A stretch of 64,000 nt of DNA from Parietaria judaica (taxonomy: Eukaryota; Streptophyta; Magnoliopsida; Rosales; Urticaceae): contig OX940868.1 in NCBI GenBank assembly GCA_954871525.1, forward strand, positions 21,509,056 to 21,573,055, written 5' to 3'. The notes below the pieces were generated by a model. It did no database searches and had not been told where the DNA came from. It was given only the letters and a program-made list of their open reading frames with translations. The stretch's first letter is position 1; every line of letters starts with the position of its first letter. Positions 35,536 through 46,738 of the stretch are shown one piece after another. A program made the position numbers and the translations under genes.

Positions 35536-36153
35536 TAGGGCTGCAAATAAAACCCGCAAATGCGGGATTTGCGGGTTTTTAACCGAAATCAGACTGAATC
35601 CGGTTTTAAAAAACCAAAACCAAAATAAAATCGGGTTAAACCGATACCGAATTTTGAAAAACCCGTAAACGAATTAAACCGGTTCAGGATTTCGGGTTTT
35701 GAGTTATAAAAACCGGAACCCGGTTAGTAAGTTACTAAAACCCGGATTTTTAAATAAATACTTATAAATATTTAATTTATTTTTAATATGTTTATAAAAT
35801 TGTAAATACTTAGTATTATATCTATAAATTAACATTGATACCTACTCAATACTCACTTAGTAAAACAACATCTATGTTTAGAATGCTTAGATTGGTGTAT
35901 TTAAGATTAGGTAATATTATTTATTAATGACTTTATATTTTTATTTTTTTTTAAAGGAGGTAAAAATCCGGGTTCGGGTTTAAAATCCGGGTTTTCAAAT
36001 AAAAACCGGGTAATTACCCTAACCCGGATATTCGGGTTTTGTCTTTCAAATACCGGGTTCGGTTTTTAAATATCAAAACCCCGAAAATCCGGGTTGGGTT
36101 TTCGGGTTTTGAAAAGAAAAAAAATCCGGGTTTTTAACCCGGTTTCAGCCCTA
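35536..36153. mobile_element. 618-bp hAT-like MITE with iterated CCGGGTTTT
   Basis: Ends TAGGGCTG and CAGCCCTA are inverted repeats, flanked by 8-bp near-identical sequences ATCACCAG (35528-35535) and ATCACCAA (36154-36161). Both flanks of the interior are packed with CCGGGTTTT / AAAACCCGG words in opposing orientation, so the element can fold on itself. No coding. Similar CCGG-rich, name-like tracts lie at 4066-4380, 48175-48260 and 59640-60130. Confidence 0.72.
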
Positions 36154-36161
36154 ATCACCAA

Positions 36162-36799
36162 GGACGGAACTATGCCATGATGGGGGTGACAAATGTCATC
36201 CCCAACTTTTTGGAAATCAAATTTTTTTTATGTATAAAATTAATTCAATAAAAATGATATAACAATAGTAATGTAAATCTGTGATATCAACACATAAACA
36301 CGAGGGCATGCATTTGTATCGCTAAACTGTAATAAATTTGTATTACTTTATTAGAGTGTAGTTTTTATTAGTTTTGTTTAGAAATTGATAGCTAAATGTG
36401 ATAAATTGTATATCTTTTATTCATTTGATTTAGAAAGTGATTTAATTAGATGTGTTATATTAATTATAAGATATAAAAATTAAGTTGTGTTAGTTTTGTT
36501 TATTATTACAGATGAAAACACCGATTATTATTCATTGAAAAAATATTGATACGTCAATAAAAGTGCCGACAATTGAAGACCATCATGCTTCAAAGTTACG
36601 AAGAGTCAAAATTGATATTGATTCTGATGTCAACAAAGTAAAACATGACTCGGGTTACGATTATATAAAATGTGACCAGACAGTTAAAAAATTGTCTATT
36701 TTGATATCATATCCTTTTAAATATAATTAACTATCAATCATAGTATTTTATGTTTTTTTTTCTCCGTCACCCCTTAGTTTGATTCCTGATTCCGTCCCT
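36162..36799. mobile_element. Possible transposon remnant next to the hAT-like element
   Basis: AGGACGGAAC at the left and ATTCCGTCCCT at the right are inverted. The interior has a short TTF/hAT-like reading stretch around 36510-36710 that I cannot assign securely. Confidence 0.33.
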
Positions 36800-38179
36800 G
36801 CTCATCACTTATTCGCGAAATGCGGACGAAAGTTTTTGAATGTGTAATTATTCTTTATTATAGTGACCAGTGTTTTAAACTCGAGGCAGGCCTGTGGTAG
36901 CTCGCAAGGAACCCACAGTTTTAGGATTTGCAAGTAAAAAATGATTCACTAAGAAGTCGTTTTACTTTTACCAAATGTTGCCGACTATCCGCGGATAGTC
37001 CGAGTGTAGCCCGACTCATGAAAACAACACCAAATAAGGAGTATGCCGCATGAAAATCTCTTTTTATATATATATATATAATATATAAACTCTAATGGTA
37101 TACCTATCGATTTTGGGGTATACTCAATAAACAGATTAATACAATCACGTCTTTTTTTCTTTGTAAAAACCTCACCGATATCGAACTGTCTTAGTATATT
37201 CGTAAATTTGAGTTGAGTAGTTCGGTATTGACAGACAAACACTGACCATATGAAATCAGATTTTAGGAAATTAATCGTCAAAGTAAAAATTCACTAATTG
37301 TATATTTTATACTTATGATGACATGCTAAATTAGCAAGGAATCGTATATAATATAGTAAAAAGTAAAAACATTGACCTTATCCTATTTGTGATTTACACG
37401 GATTATATAGTATTTATAGACTGTAGTAGTGTGTTAGGTAAAACGTATATAATCAAGCAAGGAATCCAAAGGCGAAAAGCAGGTTCCAAGATATAATTGA
37501 TGGATAATAATAGAGAGATAGAGATATGTACCAACCAAAATTATTGTTTGTGGTCGAAAGAAAAGTCACTTTCATCATACCACTCAATTATCTTCTCTTC
37601 TCAGCCTAACTTCCTTTGAAGTAAGCCAAGCACTCGCTCGGAAGCAATTTCATATGGACCATTTATATAAAATAAAAAAATAAAAAAAAATTGAACTAGA
37701 AAATAGGCATATAGAGTTTCGAGATAATAACAATTTTAAGAAGAATTAGGCTAATGAAAATATATTTTTGGTGTCCGGTTAAGTAGAAATCTAATCGCGT
37801 TGCTTGTTTTCTCAAGTAAAATGCAGCTAATTGGGGCTTTTAAAGGTTGGCATTTTTCATCGGTTAAGAGTACAATAAGTCCCGGATTTCAGTAGAATCG
37901 AATCGGGTTACTCGTTTTCTCAGGTAACCCACGAGCTGACGACGGGCTTATTTCGGAAGCATCAAAATCAGAAGCAAAAACGAGCTAATAATTATAATAA
38001 TATTAATTAAAATTAAAAAGAAAGAATCCATTAATAATAAAAAGGGTCTCTGAAAAGAGTGGATACATCTCATGAATACATAAGATTATAATGTACACAC
38101 ACATCACTTAACTTTTCTTCACACTACCACCAAACAAATACACTTTCAAAAACCAACGACGACAAACAACTAAACATAA
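36800..38179. other. Spacer downstream of the PIP1 gene
   Basis: AT-rich. The PIP1 3' UTR should occupy the part nearest 38179. No other gene or element end recognised. Confidence 0.4.
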
Positions 38180-39571
38180 TCAAGCCTTGGACTTGAACGG
38201 AATGGCCCTGATCACGACCACGTGGTAGATGGCGGCAAGGGCGGCCCCAATGAATGGTCCGACCCAGAAGATCCACTGTCGAAAGAACAAATGAAACGGA
38301 ATCAGGATCGACGAATCTCACTAACACAGATTAAAGTTAAAAATATCAAAACTAGGGCGGCTTCTTACGTGGTCATCCCAGGCGTGGTCCTGGTTGTAGA
38401 TGATTGCAGCTCCGAGACTGCGAGCCGGGTTGATACCGGTGCCGGTGATGGGGATCGTGGCCAAGTGAACCAAGAACACGGCGAACCCGATCGGGAGTGG
38501 AGCCAAGATCTAAAAAAATCCACACAACAACAAAAAACAAGATTAACTTCTGTACGGTCTCGACTCTAACGACCTTCATTAAATTAATAACCTCAATAAT
38601 ATTTTTTTAAAAAAAACTTTGGTCAAATAGGGTTAGGATTGAACGTACGGGGACGTGGGAGTCACGGGCGCTCCTCTTGGCATCCGTGGCGGAGAAGACG
38701 GTGTAGACGAGGACGAATGTCCCGACGATCTCAGCCCCGAGGGCGTCACCCTTGGAGTAGCCAGCATTGACCACGTTGGCACCGCCACCGAGCCTCAGGT
38801 AGGTGCCCGGCTTCACGAAGCCCTTCACGACTCCGGCGCCGCAGATGGCACCCAGGCACTGCATGATGATGTAGAACAACGTCCGTGTCAGCGACAGCTT
38901 CCGCGCCAGGAACAGCCCGAACGTCACTGCCGGGTTTATGTGCCCTCCTGCAAATCCAACATGTATCAGACTCAGAGACAGAACAAGAAATCTGAACACG
39001 TATACATACATAGATATTGAAGAAAACCCATGAAAGAACAAGCTAAAGACAGCAACTTTTCTCAAGATGATATATAGTATAAGTATACATACATGCATAT
39101 TGAAGAAAACCCATGAAAGAACAAGCTAAAAACAGCAACTTCCTCAAGTGACAGAACCATGAACACACACATAGATACACACATGACATATATATATATA
39201 TATATATATATATACATGAGAAGAAGTAAGTATGTGTATATACCTGAGATCCCAGCAGTGCAGTAGACAAGGGCGAAGATCATGCCTCCGAAGGCCCAGG
39301 CAATGCCCTGAATGCCCACAGTGCCGCACTTGGTGTCGCTCTTGAGCACGCCCATCACGGTCAGCACAGTGATGTACAGGAACAGGAAGGTGGCGATGAA
39401 CTCGGCGATGCCGGCGCGGTAGAACGACCATGACGTCAGCTCGCCGGCCTCGAAGAGCGGCGCCGGCGGCGGCTCCTTGTAGTCCTTGTCGGTCTGCGCC
39501 GACGTCCCGATGGGCTGCCTCTCCGAGAACTTGTTCGCGCCGAGCTTCACGTCCTCTTCCTTGCCCTCCAT
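38180..39571 (-). CDS. PIP1: Plasma-membrane aquaporin, PIP1 subgroup
   Basis: A six-helix water channel of the plasma membrane that works as a tetramer, often with PIP2 partners. Exons 39571-39244, 38947-38649, 38509-38369 and 38275-38180 have GT-AG borders and give 287 aa, the normal PIP1 length. The start [20 protein letters not shown] is the PIP1 signature. The two pore motifs are GHINPAV (NPA at 114-116) and GINPARSLG (236-238). Further landmarks are [12 protein letters not shown], the loop-D histidine (RDSHVP, His207) used in pH gating, and the C-terminus [10 protein letters not shown]. Intron 1 contains a ~65-bp tandem duplication (39001-39066 and 39085-39149) and a (TA)n run. A TATA box lies about 95 bp before the ATG, with a CT-rich leader. 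The exact PIP1 member cannot be told. Confidence 0.95.
39001..39149. repeat. Duplicated ~65-bp segment in PIP1 intron 1
   Basis: Two copies containing TTGAAGAAAACCCATGAAAG, offset by 84 bp, differ at a few bases. They lie next to a (TA)n run at 39188-39214. Confidence 0.85.
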
Positions 39572-39663
39572 TTTTGGTCGACCAAGCTTTTCTTCTTCTT
39601 CTTCAGAGAGAGAGAGAGAGAAACAGAGAGAGTGTGTGAGAGGATAGAGAGGAGAGAAGGTGA

Positions 39664-39672
39664 GTTTTATAG
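39664..39672 (-). promoter_or_regulatory. Probable TATA box of PIP1
   Basis: CTATAAAAC on the coding strand, about 95 bp upstream of the ATG. The interval between holds a CT-rich leader (the GA repeat near 39607-39630 read on the other strand). Confidence 0.6.
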
Positions 39673-41495
39673 CTGAAAATGGTATTATTGCCCAAAGGGC
39701 ATAATGGGTAATTCTCAAAATTTTATTTTTCTATGTTGATTAAATTAATGTGTAAAGATTATTATTAGATAAGTTTTAATATTAAGAAAGGATTGGAAGC
39801 TTTGTTTTGTTTTTTAATATTGTATTTAATTTTGGTGTAAAATTTCGGGAAATTTCGTTAAAATGGAAAGACGACACGAAAACTTTCTTTACTTTGTTGT
39901 CGATCCGACCGTGAGTAGTTAATTTTCTCATTTTTCTTATGAAAAATTAATGAAAATTCTATTCGATTCGGATTTTTAATAGATAAGAGTCTAAAAAATA
40001 GAAATTTAATTTCTTCTTATTTATTTTAAGCCGTTACATGAAATCACAGATTACATAAATGATTACGCTAACAATGGAGCAGACCTCTAATGATATGTAT
40101 GTACTAGTCATAATATCTTAAGCTTCATTAATATTAACACTGAAATATTCATATCATTTTCATTTTCAATATATGTGTACTATATTTGGTCAATTATTAT
40201 ATTAAGTTTTACTGTCATACGTACTCGTACGTGACAACTAAAATTTATCACATTGGTGCGATAAATTTATAGTTTAAAATCATTAACATGTGTAATAAAC
40301 TAAATTATCCTAGAACCCTAAAGTTATTTTTCATCAATAAAGTTGAATATACATTAGTAAAACAAAATAGCTTCGAATTTCTAAAAAATTAAAGCGAAAA
40401 AAGCTCGCGATATAATTATATATTCATGAAAATCATGATTGATACCTTAAAAAGTTAAAACGCTCGTTTAGTATTAAAACAACTGTTACACTTCATTAGC
40501 TTATTATTTAATTAAATTAAATCATGGATTATTTGAGAATATTTGGGATGTTTGAAGGATGGTTCTGGAAAAGGCACACACAACACAAGACAGAGAGGTT
40601 TTTTTTGTTGGTTCTTATCCTCTACAGTATAGAGTGTTATTTCTTTTTTATATAATATATATATATATAAATATAATATATCCACTACTTATCTATCATC
40701 ATTTTATTATGTATGTAAATATCTAATTGTCACTTTTTAAATTCTTAATGCCATTTAATCAGTTTTTGTTTTCTTGGGGGCCAACTTTTAATAAACAATG
40801 TGGGTATATTCAAAAGCAAACTTGGAAAGAAACAAAAAGTTGTGGTCCCAAATGGTCACTTCAAGTCTCACCACCTCTCCATATAAATTTTTCAATTTTT
40901 TTTTCTTTCCTTGTACCACTTTTAATCTTTCTTTTTCTTTTACTTATTTATAAATAATTCCTGGATTTTCACCTGCAATGGATTTGCAGGTGTAACAAAA
41001 TATATCAAATAAATAAATAGTATATAGATATATTAGATTATTAGTGGCAATAAGTATTTTAAACCGACAAATTGTAGCGATTCATATTTTATTTTTACAG
41101 GTGTAACGTGGTAAGACAGATAATGGAAAAAATTAATATTATGTGTGACATGATCAATAATGTAAAAAAAAAAAAAACAGACCAAAAATATGTATCTTTT
41201 CATTATTATTGAATTTGAGTATTTTTTTCACTTTATACCTAAGATACCTCAATTAATTAAAATTTATATACCTATACCGTTAATATATATATATATTCAT
41301 AAACTTTTTTTTTTTGGAAACTATATATTCATAAATTGGCTATAGCAACAAATAGCTTGAGCTATGTAATAAGCAAAAACAGTTTTTGTTGGTATAGAGC
41401 CTAGAGGTAACTATTTACTGCCAAACTTTCCCATTGGGAACCTCAAAAGAAAGTGAAATGTTATTTTTCTAATTAATAAAAATACAATAAATAAA
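39673..41495. other. AT-rich spacer upstream of PIP1
   Basis: No gene recognised. A perfect small palindrome-like hairpin CACCTGCAATGGATTTGCAGGTG lies at 40971-40993. Confidence 0.4.
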
Positions 41496-41503
41496 TGTCT
41501 GGC

Positions 41504-41688
41504 CAAGGTTTTTATTTAAAACCTCGTCAATGTCGTTTTGCACTTTTCATTCTACGGATATATCGCTTGTCGATGGGTATCTCATAGATAAATCGATGAA
41601 TATGCCGATAAATATATCATTTCGCATATCTTCGAAAAAAGATTTTCGATGAACATGCCGATAGATATTCGAAAAATTGAATGCCTTG
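41504..41688. mobile_element. 185-bp hAT-like MITE
   Basis: Starts CAAGGTTTTT and ends AATGCCTTG, flanked by a perfect 8-bp duplication TGTCTGGC (41496-41503 and 41689-41696). The interior has TCGATGAA/CCGATAGATAT words, as in the larger element at 18582-19055, so both look like one family. Confidence 0.78.
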
Positions 41689-41696
41689 TGTCTGGC

Positions 41697-44008
41697 TATA
41701 AATATTATTTAAAAATTTAATTTCATTTACTATTGTCTTCTTCTTCTGGTTGGTTCTTTTTCTCTTTTTTGTTAGGGTAAAAAAGGGATCAAAAGCCCTG
41801 AAAAATGACGTGGGCAAAAAGTGGAAAAGAAGCAAAAAGTTGGGCCAACGAGTAATAAACAATAGTTATTGGGCAGGGCCAGTAACGAACAAATTCATAA
41901 AATAGCCGTTTATGTGACCGTTACGAAGTCCACGCCACTGTGTCAGGTCAGTGATAATAATCAGTATGTTATGTATGAATTTATTCATGTATTATGAATC
42001 ATGAAGTATGAAGCAACGTCCATATAGAAAACGACACCAAACAAGAAGAAGAATTTGCTAGCCTAAATCAAATCCTTATATTTGTTACGGGTGTTTTTTG
42101 AAAACTAAAAAACGTGAAACCACAATCCAATTAATCGGTTTATGATAGTAGTAGGCAATATGCAGCTCGTCCCGGTCAATAATTTGCGTGATGTTGCCAT
42201 TGGCAGCTTGATTGCGAGTTTAATGAATGACGGGGCGTCCTTGAAGGCACTCGATTAGTAAAACGATAACCGAGTATGTCGGTTTTATTACGATGCATCG
42301 ACTCTCGCACTTTCAAAATTAAGTCTGGTGGTAAAATAAAAAGAGATAATAATAACAAAAGTATCCAAGTTTCACCAAAATTAATGATCTTAGACCTTAA
42401 CATAATAATGTCTAATCGTATATCTTCATTTACTAAGTGCATTTAAAAAAATATGTAAATAAAACATAATAAATAAAGATACAAGGACATATGATAGAAT
42501 AAAGACATAAAAACTCAAATTTTATACTTTCACTCAATTTAAATGCTTTAACTTTTACAAATAAAATTTGAATAACTTGGGTACAGTTGTTCTGATTATC
42601 TCACATACTCAAAATATTGGTATAGTCATAATAAATTTTGAGGTGGCTATTGGTTATGGTCTACGAGACCAGTTTCTGATTTTGGTTTCAAACAATGTCA
42701 CATTGGTTTCGGCGTTTCGCAAACCACGTTTGGTTGCCAGTTATCTGTTTTTTGAGACCGGTCCCGCAAACCACTTAAATTTTAATGAAGGAAAACATAA
42801 AATGACTTGAAGTTGTTTTTCATCTTTGGTCTTCAACTCAATCGTACAAAATAAACAATAATAATATATTATCATTCTATGATATTATTATATTATTTAA
42901 AATAAGATATTAACTATGAAATTAACTTATATGATAAATTATTAAAATCATTTTTATGTATAATTATAAATTTTGATGAGATTACTATCATATTAACAAA
43001 TATACTTAAATTATGTATATTATTAAATACTAACTTAATTACAATGATATAAACTCTTGAAACAAAATATTTACTACTTTATATTACATTATTTAAACAT
43101 ATGTAATTAGATTAATAAAATATAATTAATTTTGTTTTATGGAAAATATTTTTTAGACATAATATTAATATACATTAGTTTCAAATAAAACATATTTTCT
43201 TTTTAGTAACATAAATTGTGTTTTATTGCATTTTTTTCATTTAAATTCAACCACAGATTAACAAAACAGATTAACAAAAGACTAACCAAACAGTGTTTCA
43301 AAAATCAAACTCCCAAATTAATTTGGTAGACTAAACTCTCAAACTGTTCCCAAACCAAATTATAAAACTAGTTTTCTAAACCAATTAACTAAACGAAACT
43401 TAATAACTTGGGTATATTCGTTCTTATTTGGTCAAATATTCAAAATATTGGTATAGCCAGGGAGGGAGGACCAAAACCTAATGCCCTAAACATGGTAGGT
43501 CCCACAAATTGCTATAGTTTGGGTAATTCTTGTGGGCCCATAAAATATTTCCCAAATTTGGTTCATCCTTCCTTAGCTTTATCATTATGTGAGCAAAAGA
43601 GATAGTGAGAGAGAGTGACCTTATTCTCTTCTGTTCTTCAGATGCTAATGCTAGACAACTCACTCTCCTTTTATAACCAAACCAAACCAAACAAACACCA
43701 CAACTCATATTTTAGAATTAAATTAAAAACAATAAAAAATATTTATGAAACAAGAGAGAAAAAAAAAACCAACTCACATCACATGCAAAGATCAGGCCCA
43801 CATTTGTGCAGCCTTTTTTTAGGCCACCACATGCCAGCCGTTTTGTGACATTGAAAACACCAAAAAGACGTTACACTCCCTCACAAACAATATATATTAT
43901 AAATTAATTGAATTAAATCATTGCATTTATGTATGTATTTTTTTCAAATGTTAAGCACTTTATATAGTTTAATACGAAAATCAAGTCATCGCGTCGGGAA
44001 TCAATTTT
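41697..44008. other. Spacer with a 58-bp direct repeat pair
   Basis: No gene supported. AATAACTTGGGTACAGTTGT at 42571 begins a ~58-bp stretch that recurs, diverged, at 43402 and ends both times in CAAAATATTGGTATAG. The ~770 bp between contain repeated AAACCA/TGGTTT words and may be an unclassified insertion. Confidence 0.45.
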
Positions 44009-44512
44009 CACAGGCACGGGCTGTCTCCTCAATTTGCGGAGGCTTCAGCTATTCGTCGGGGCATCGAATGGGCGTATGACCAAGGATGGGCGAAGATTCA
44101 CGTTCAATCTGATTGTTTGGGGGTGATTAAAGCTCTAAACAGTAAGTCTACCTTTCTTTCCGATTTGGGCTCTATTATTTATGATATTCATCATTTAGCT
44201 TCTCAGATCGAGTCTGTTTGTTTCTGCTTCAACCCGAGAGGCTGTAATGAAATTGCTCATGGTCTAGCTAAACTCGCTATTAAGGCTAGAGGGAATTTTG
44301 TTTGGTTGGATTCTGTCCCACCAAGTGTTGAGATGTTTCTTTAAAGAGATTCAAGCTGTAATAGGGGAGTCCTGACCCTTGTTCATGACGCTCGCTTGGC
44401 TTTTACCAATGGTAATACGATGTGGAGTACTCTTCCTGTCCGGGCCGCACCCGTTAGGGGGACTCGGAGGGTTTAATGAGGCTCGTCTTTCCTTAAAAAA
44501 AAAAAAAAAAAA
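44009..44512 (+). mobile_element. 5'-truncated LINE: RNase H end of ORF2, 3' UTR and poly(A)
   Basis: An open stretch 44009-44344 encodes the RNase H-like tail of a plant L1-type ORF2 (SPQFAEASAIRRGIEWAYDQ, VQSDCLGVIKAL, CNEIAHGLAKLA). A 3' UTR and an 18-base A run (44495-44512) follow. The 5' truncation and poly(A) are hallmarks of target-primed insertion. I could not match target duplications. The 3' UTR block 44363-44492 is shared with the Tat element at 9988-10125. Confidence 0.82.
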
Positions 44513-45392
44513 GTGAGATGGAGATTGGAGAGGAAGAGAATGAGAAACAAAACCCTAAGTGAGGAGGGTTTTTGTCCACGACTTGAATGAAATCCGACCG
44601 CCCAATGATGTGACGTGCTTCCACGTGGCGCTATCTGGTGCACACAATTTTTTTGGTGCTTTGCCAGCAAAGCATACCTAAGCCATAAATTATCTATGAA
44701 TATTAGTCAATAGTTACAACTTACATTACATGTGGTTTACTCAATAATTCAAGTAGTGATTACCTAATGTGATATGTTGTGCTTGTGCCAATTCGGGCTG
44801 GGAAGCCCGTTGTCCGGCTCAGCTGGCTCGGGCAACCCGCACATTTAATGGGGTGGGCAGGGGATTGTTAATCGTGGGGAGGGCATGCGAAACCTGTTCG
44901 CCCTTATAATAGAGAACAAGTTTATCGTCCTTTATTTATCTTTTTCAATTTCTATCTCTTTCATATTTGAAGATAATTTATTTTTCAAAAATCGGTGGTA
45001 GGTGAACCTGCCCGCAAATTGAACTCATGTCGGACAACCCTTGTTTGCGATGGTCATGGGTACATGCGCCCGCTTCCCGAGCCCACACGGGAAAGCCCGT
45101 CCCGATGTCCACTCGACTACCTTTGCTACCTATGAGTGTTTTCATAACAAAATTGCCTATTTTACCACAACAAAAAAATCAATTTAACAATTGAACGAAA
45201 AATATTTTAAAAACGACATAAGCATCTCAAAATGATATATTGGAATATCTGTCAAGTCATAGAGAGAGAATAAACCAAGAATATCAATTATGATTTATGA
45301 GTGGTTGATTATTCTAAGTTCTTTGCAAGCCAATCAATTAGTGGTGGAGAAAATGTGTTATATTTTTTAATTGGAAATATATTTTAATTGAA

Positions 45393-45448
<56 letters not shown>

Positions 45449-45657
45449 ATTACAAGGGATCAAGAGGGGAATATTATTATGAAATGAACTTTGTTGAACT
45501 ATTATATTTCATATTTTCGATCATGGAGCTTGAGACATTGCACTTCCCTTTCACCTTCTAACTTATAAAACTTTATGTGCCGTTTCATGTTAAGCCAAAT
45601 ATGTACTATATTTGTACATATAATTTTGAGAGAAAAATTTAATTGCAACAATGCCCT
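44513..45657. other. Spacer with a compound microsatellite
   Basis: (TA)n from 45395 runs into (TG)n to 45448. The stretch 44760-45115 is unusually GC-rich with GGGCTGGGAAGCCCG and related CCCGA/TCGGG words, probably a decayed transposon. No gene recognised. Confidence 0.45.
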
Positions 45658-45666
45658 TAAAATTTA

Positions 45667-46211
45667 GGGTTAATTCCGGCAAAAGTACCAATACTTTCAA
45701 ATAACGGACCAATAAGTACCATTTTTTTTTTACCCGGACAAAGTTTCAATTCTTTTGTTTTGTATCCCTATAGGTACCTCCGTTAAAATTTTTGTCCTCC
45801 AACGTTACTCACGCCACGTCAAAATTTTGGTTTTGTATTCCAATGCTTTTTTTAGCCGAATAAAGTTCCAATTCTCTTGTTTTGTCTCCTCATATCACTT
45901 TCATGAAAATTCCAAACGATGGATTATGCCGTTTTCGGCGTTGAATTAAAAAGTAATCTTGCTCCCTTTTAAGTACATTAAATATTCACGATTATCTTTG
46001 ATCGTACAACTTTCCGATGGCTAATTTACTCCGGAAATGTGGATAAAGTTTTGTAATGGTGGCATGATTAACATTGGAGGACGATTTTTTTTAGGGAGGT
46101 ACCAATATGGACACAAAACTAAATAATTGAAACTTTGTCCGGACAATAAAAAGAATTGGAATTTATTGGTCCATTTTTTTAAAGTATTGATACTTTTGCC
46201 GGAATTAACCC
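45667..46211. mobile_element. 545-bp Mutator-like MITE downstream of SPPL
   Basis: Inverted termini GGGTTAATTCCGGCAAAAGT (start) and its complement (end) extend ~30 bp. The 9-bp flanks TAAAATTTA and TGTAATTTA match at 7 of 9. The terminus shares GGG.TAAT..CGGCAAAAGT with the fold-back element at 2484-3053. Confidence 0.72.
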
Positions 46212-46738
46212 TGTAATTTATTGCCCAAGATATATTTTCTTTATATCCATGAAAATTTTACTTTATTTTCCTAAGTGAAGTTTCTTTGCAGTGTCATCAG
46301 GCTTAACTTTCTTAGCAAATTACAATAATATGATATCAGAATATTCATTTATATTATTGGATATATCAATTTATTGAGTAATAATTTAATAATATTCTCA
46401 ATAATTAAGACCAGACAAAGTATAATTTAACGACATTTTATCGTACATATTAACCTTGACCTTGAGGCACCAAACAATTTCAATCTGTTCAATGTTGATC
46501 ATATATATATATATATAATATACACTGAATGTTCATCATCTTTGAGTAAGCATTAATCATCAACAGATCAAACTTTAAGATATTTTATTACATTTTAAGC
46601 CTCAAACACTTTCGTTTTTCTTTTTTGAGGTGACAATTAAAATCATAAAACATATTTAAAAGTTTCACTATTTTTCCTAAACATATTATTATTAGGACAC
46701 ATTTTCTACAATTTTTATACCACAAAGAAGCTATTTTC

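Noticed and set aside
43408..43848. Short overlapping frames on both strands near 43.5 kb
   Set aside because: No motif, low complexity and no splice partners.
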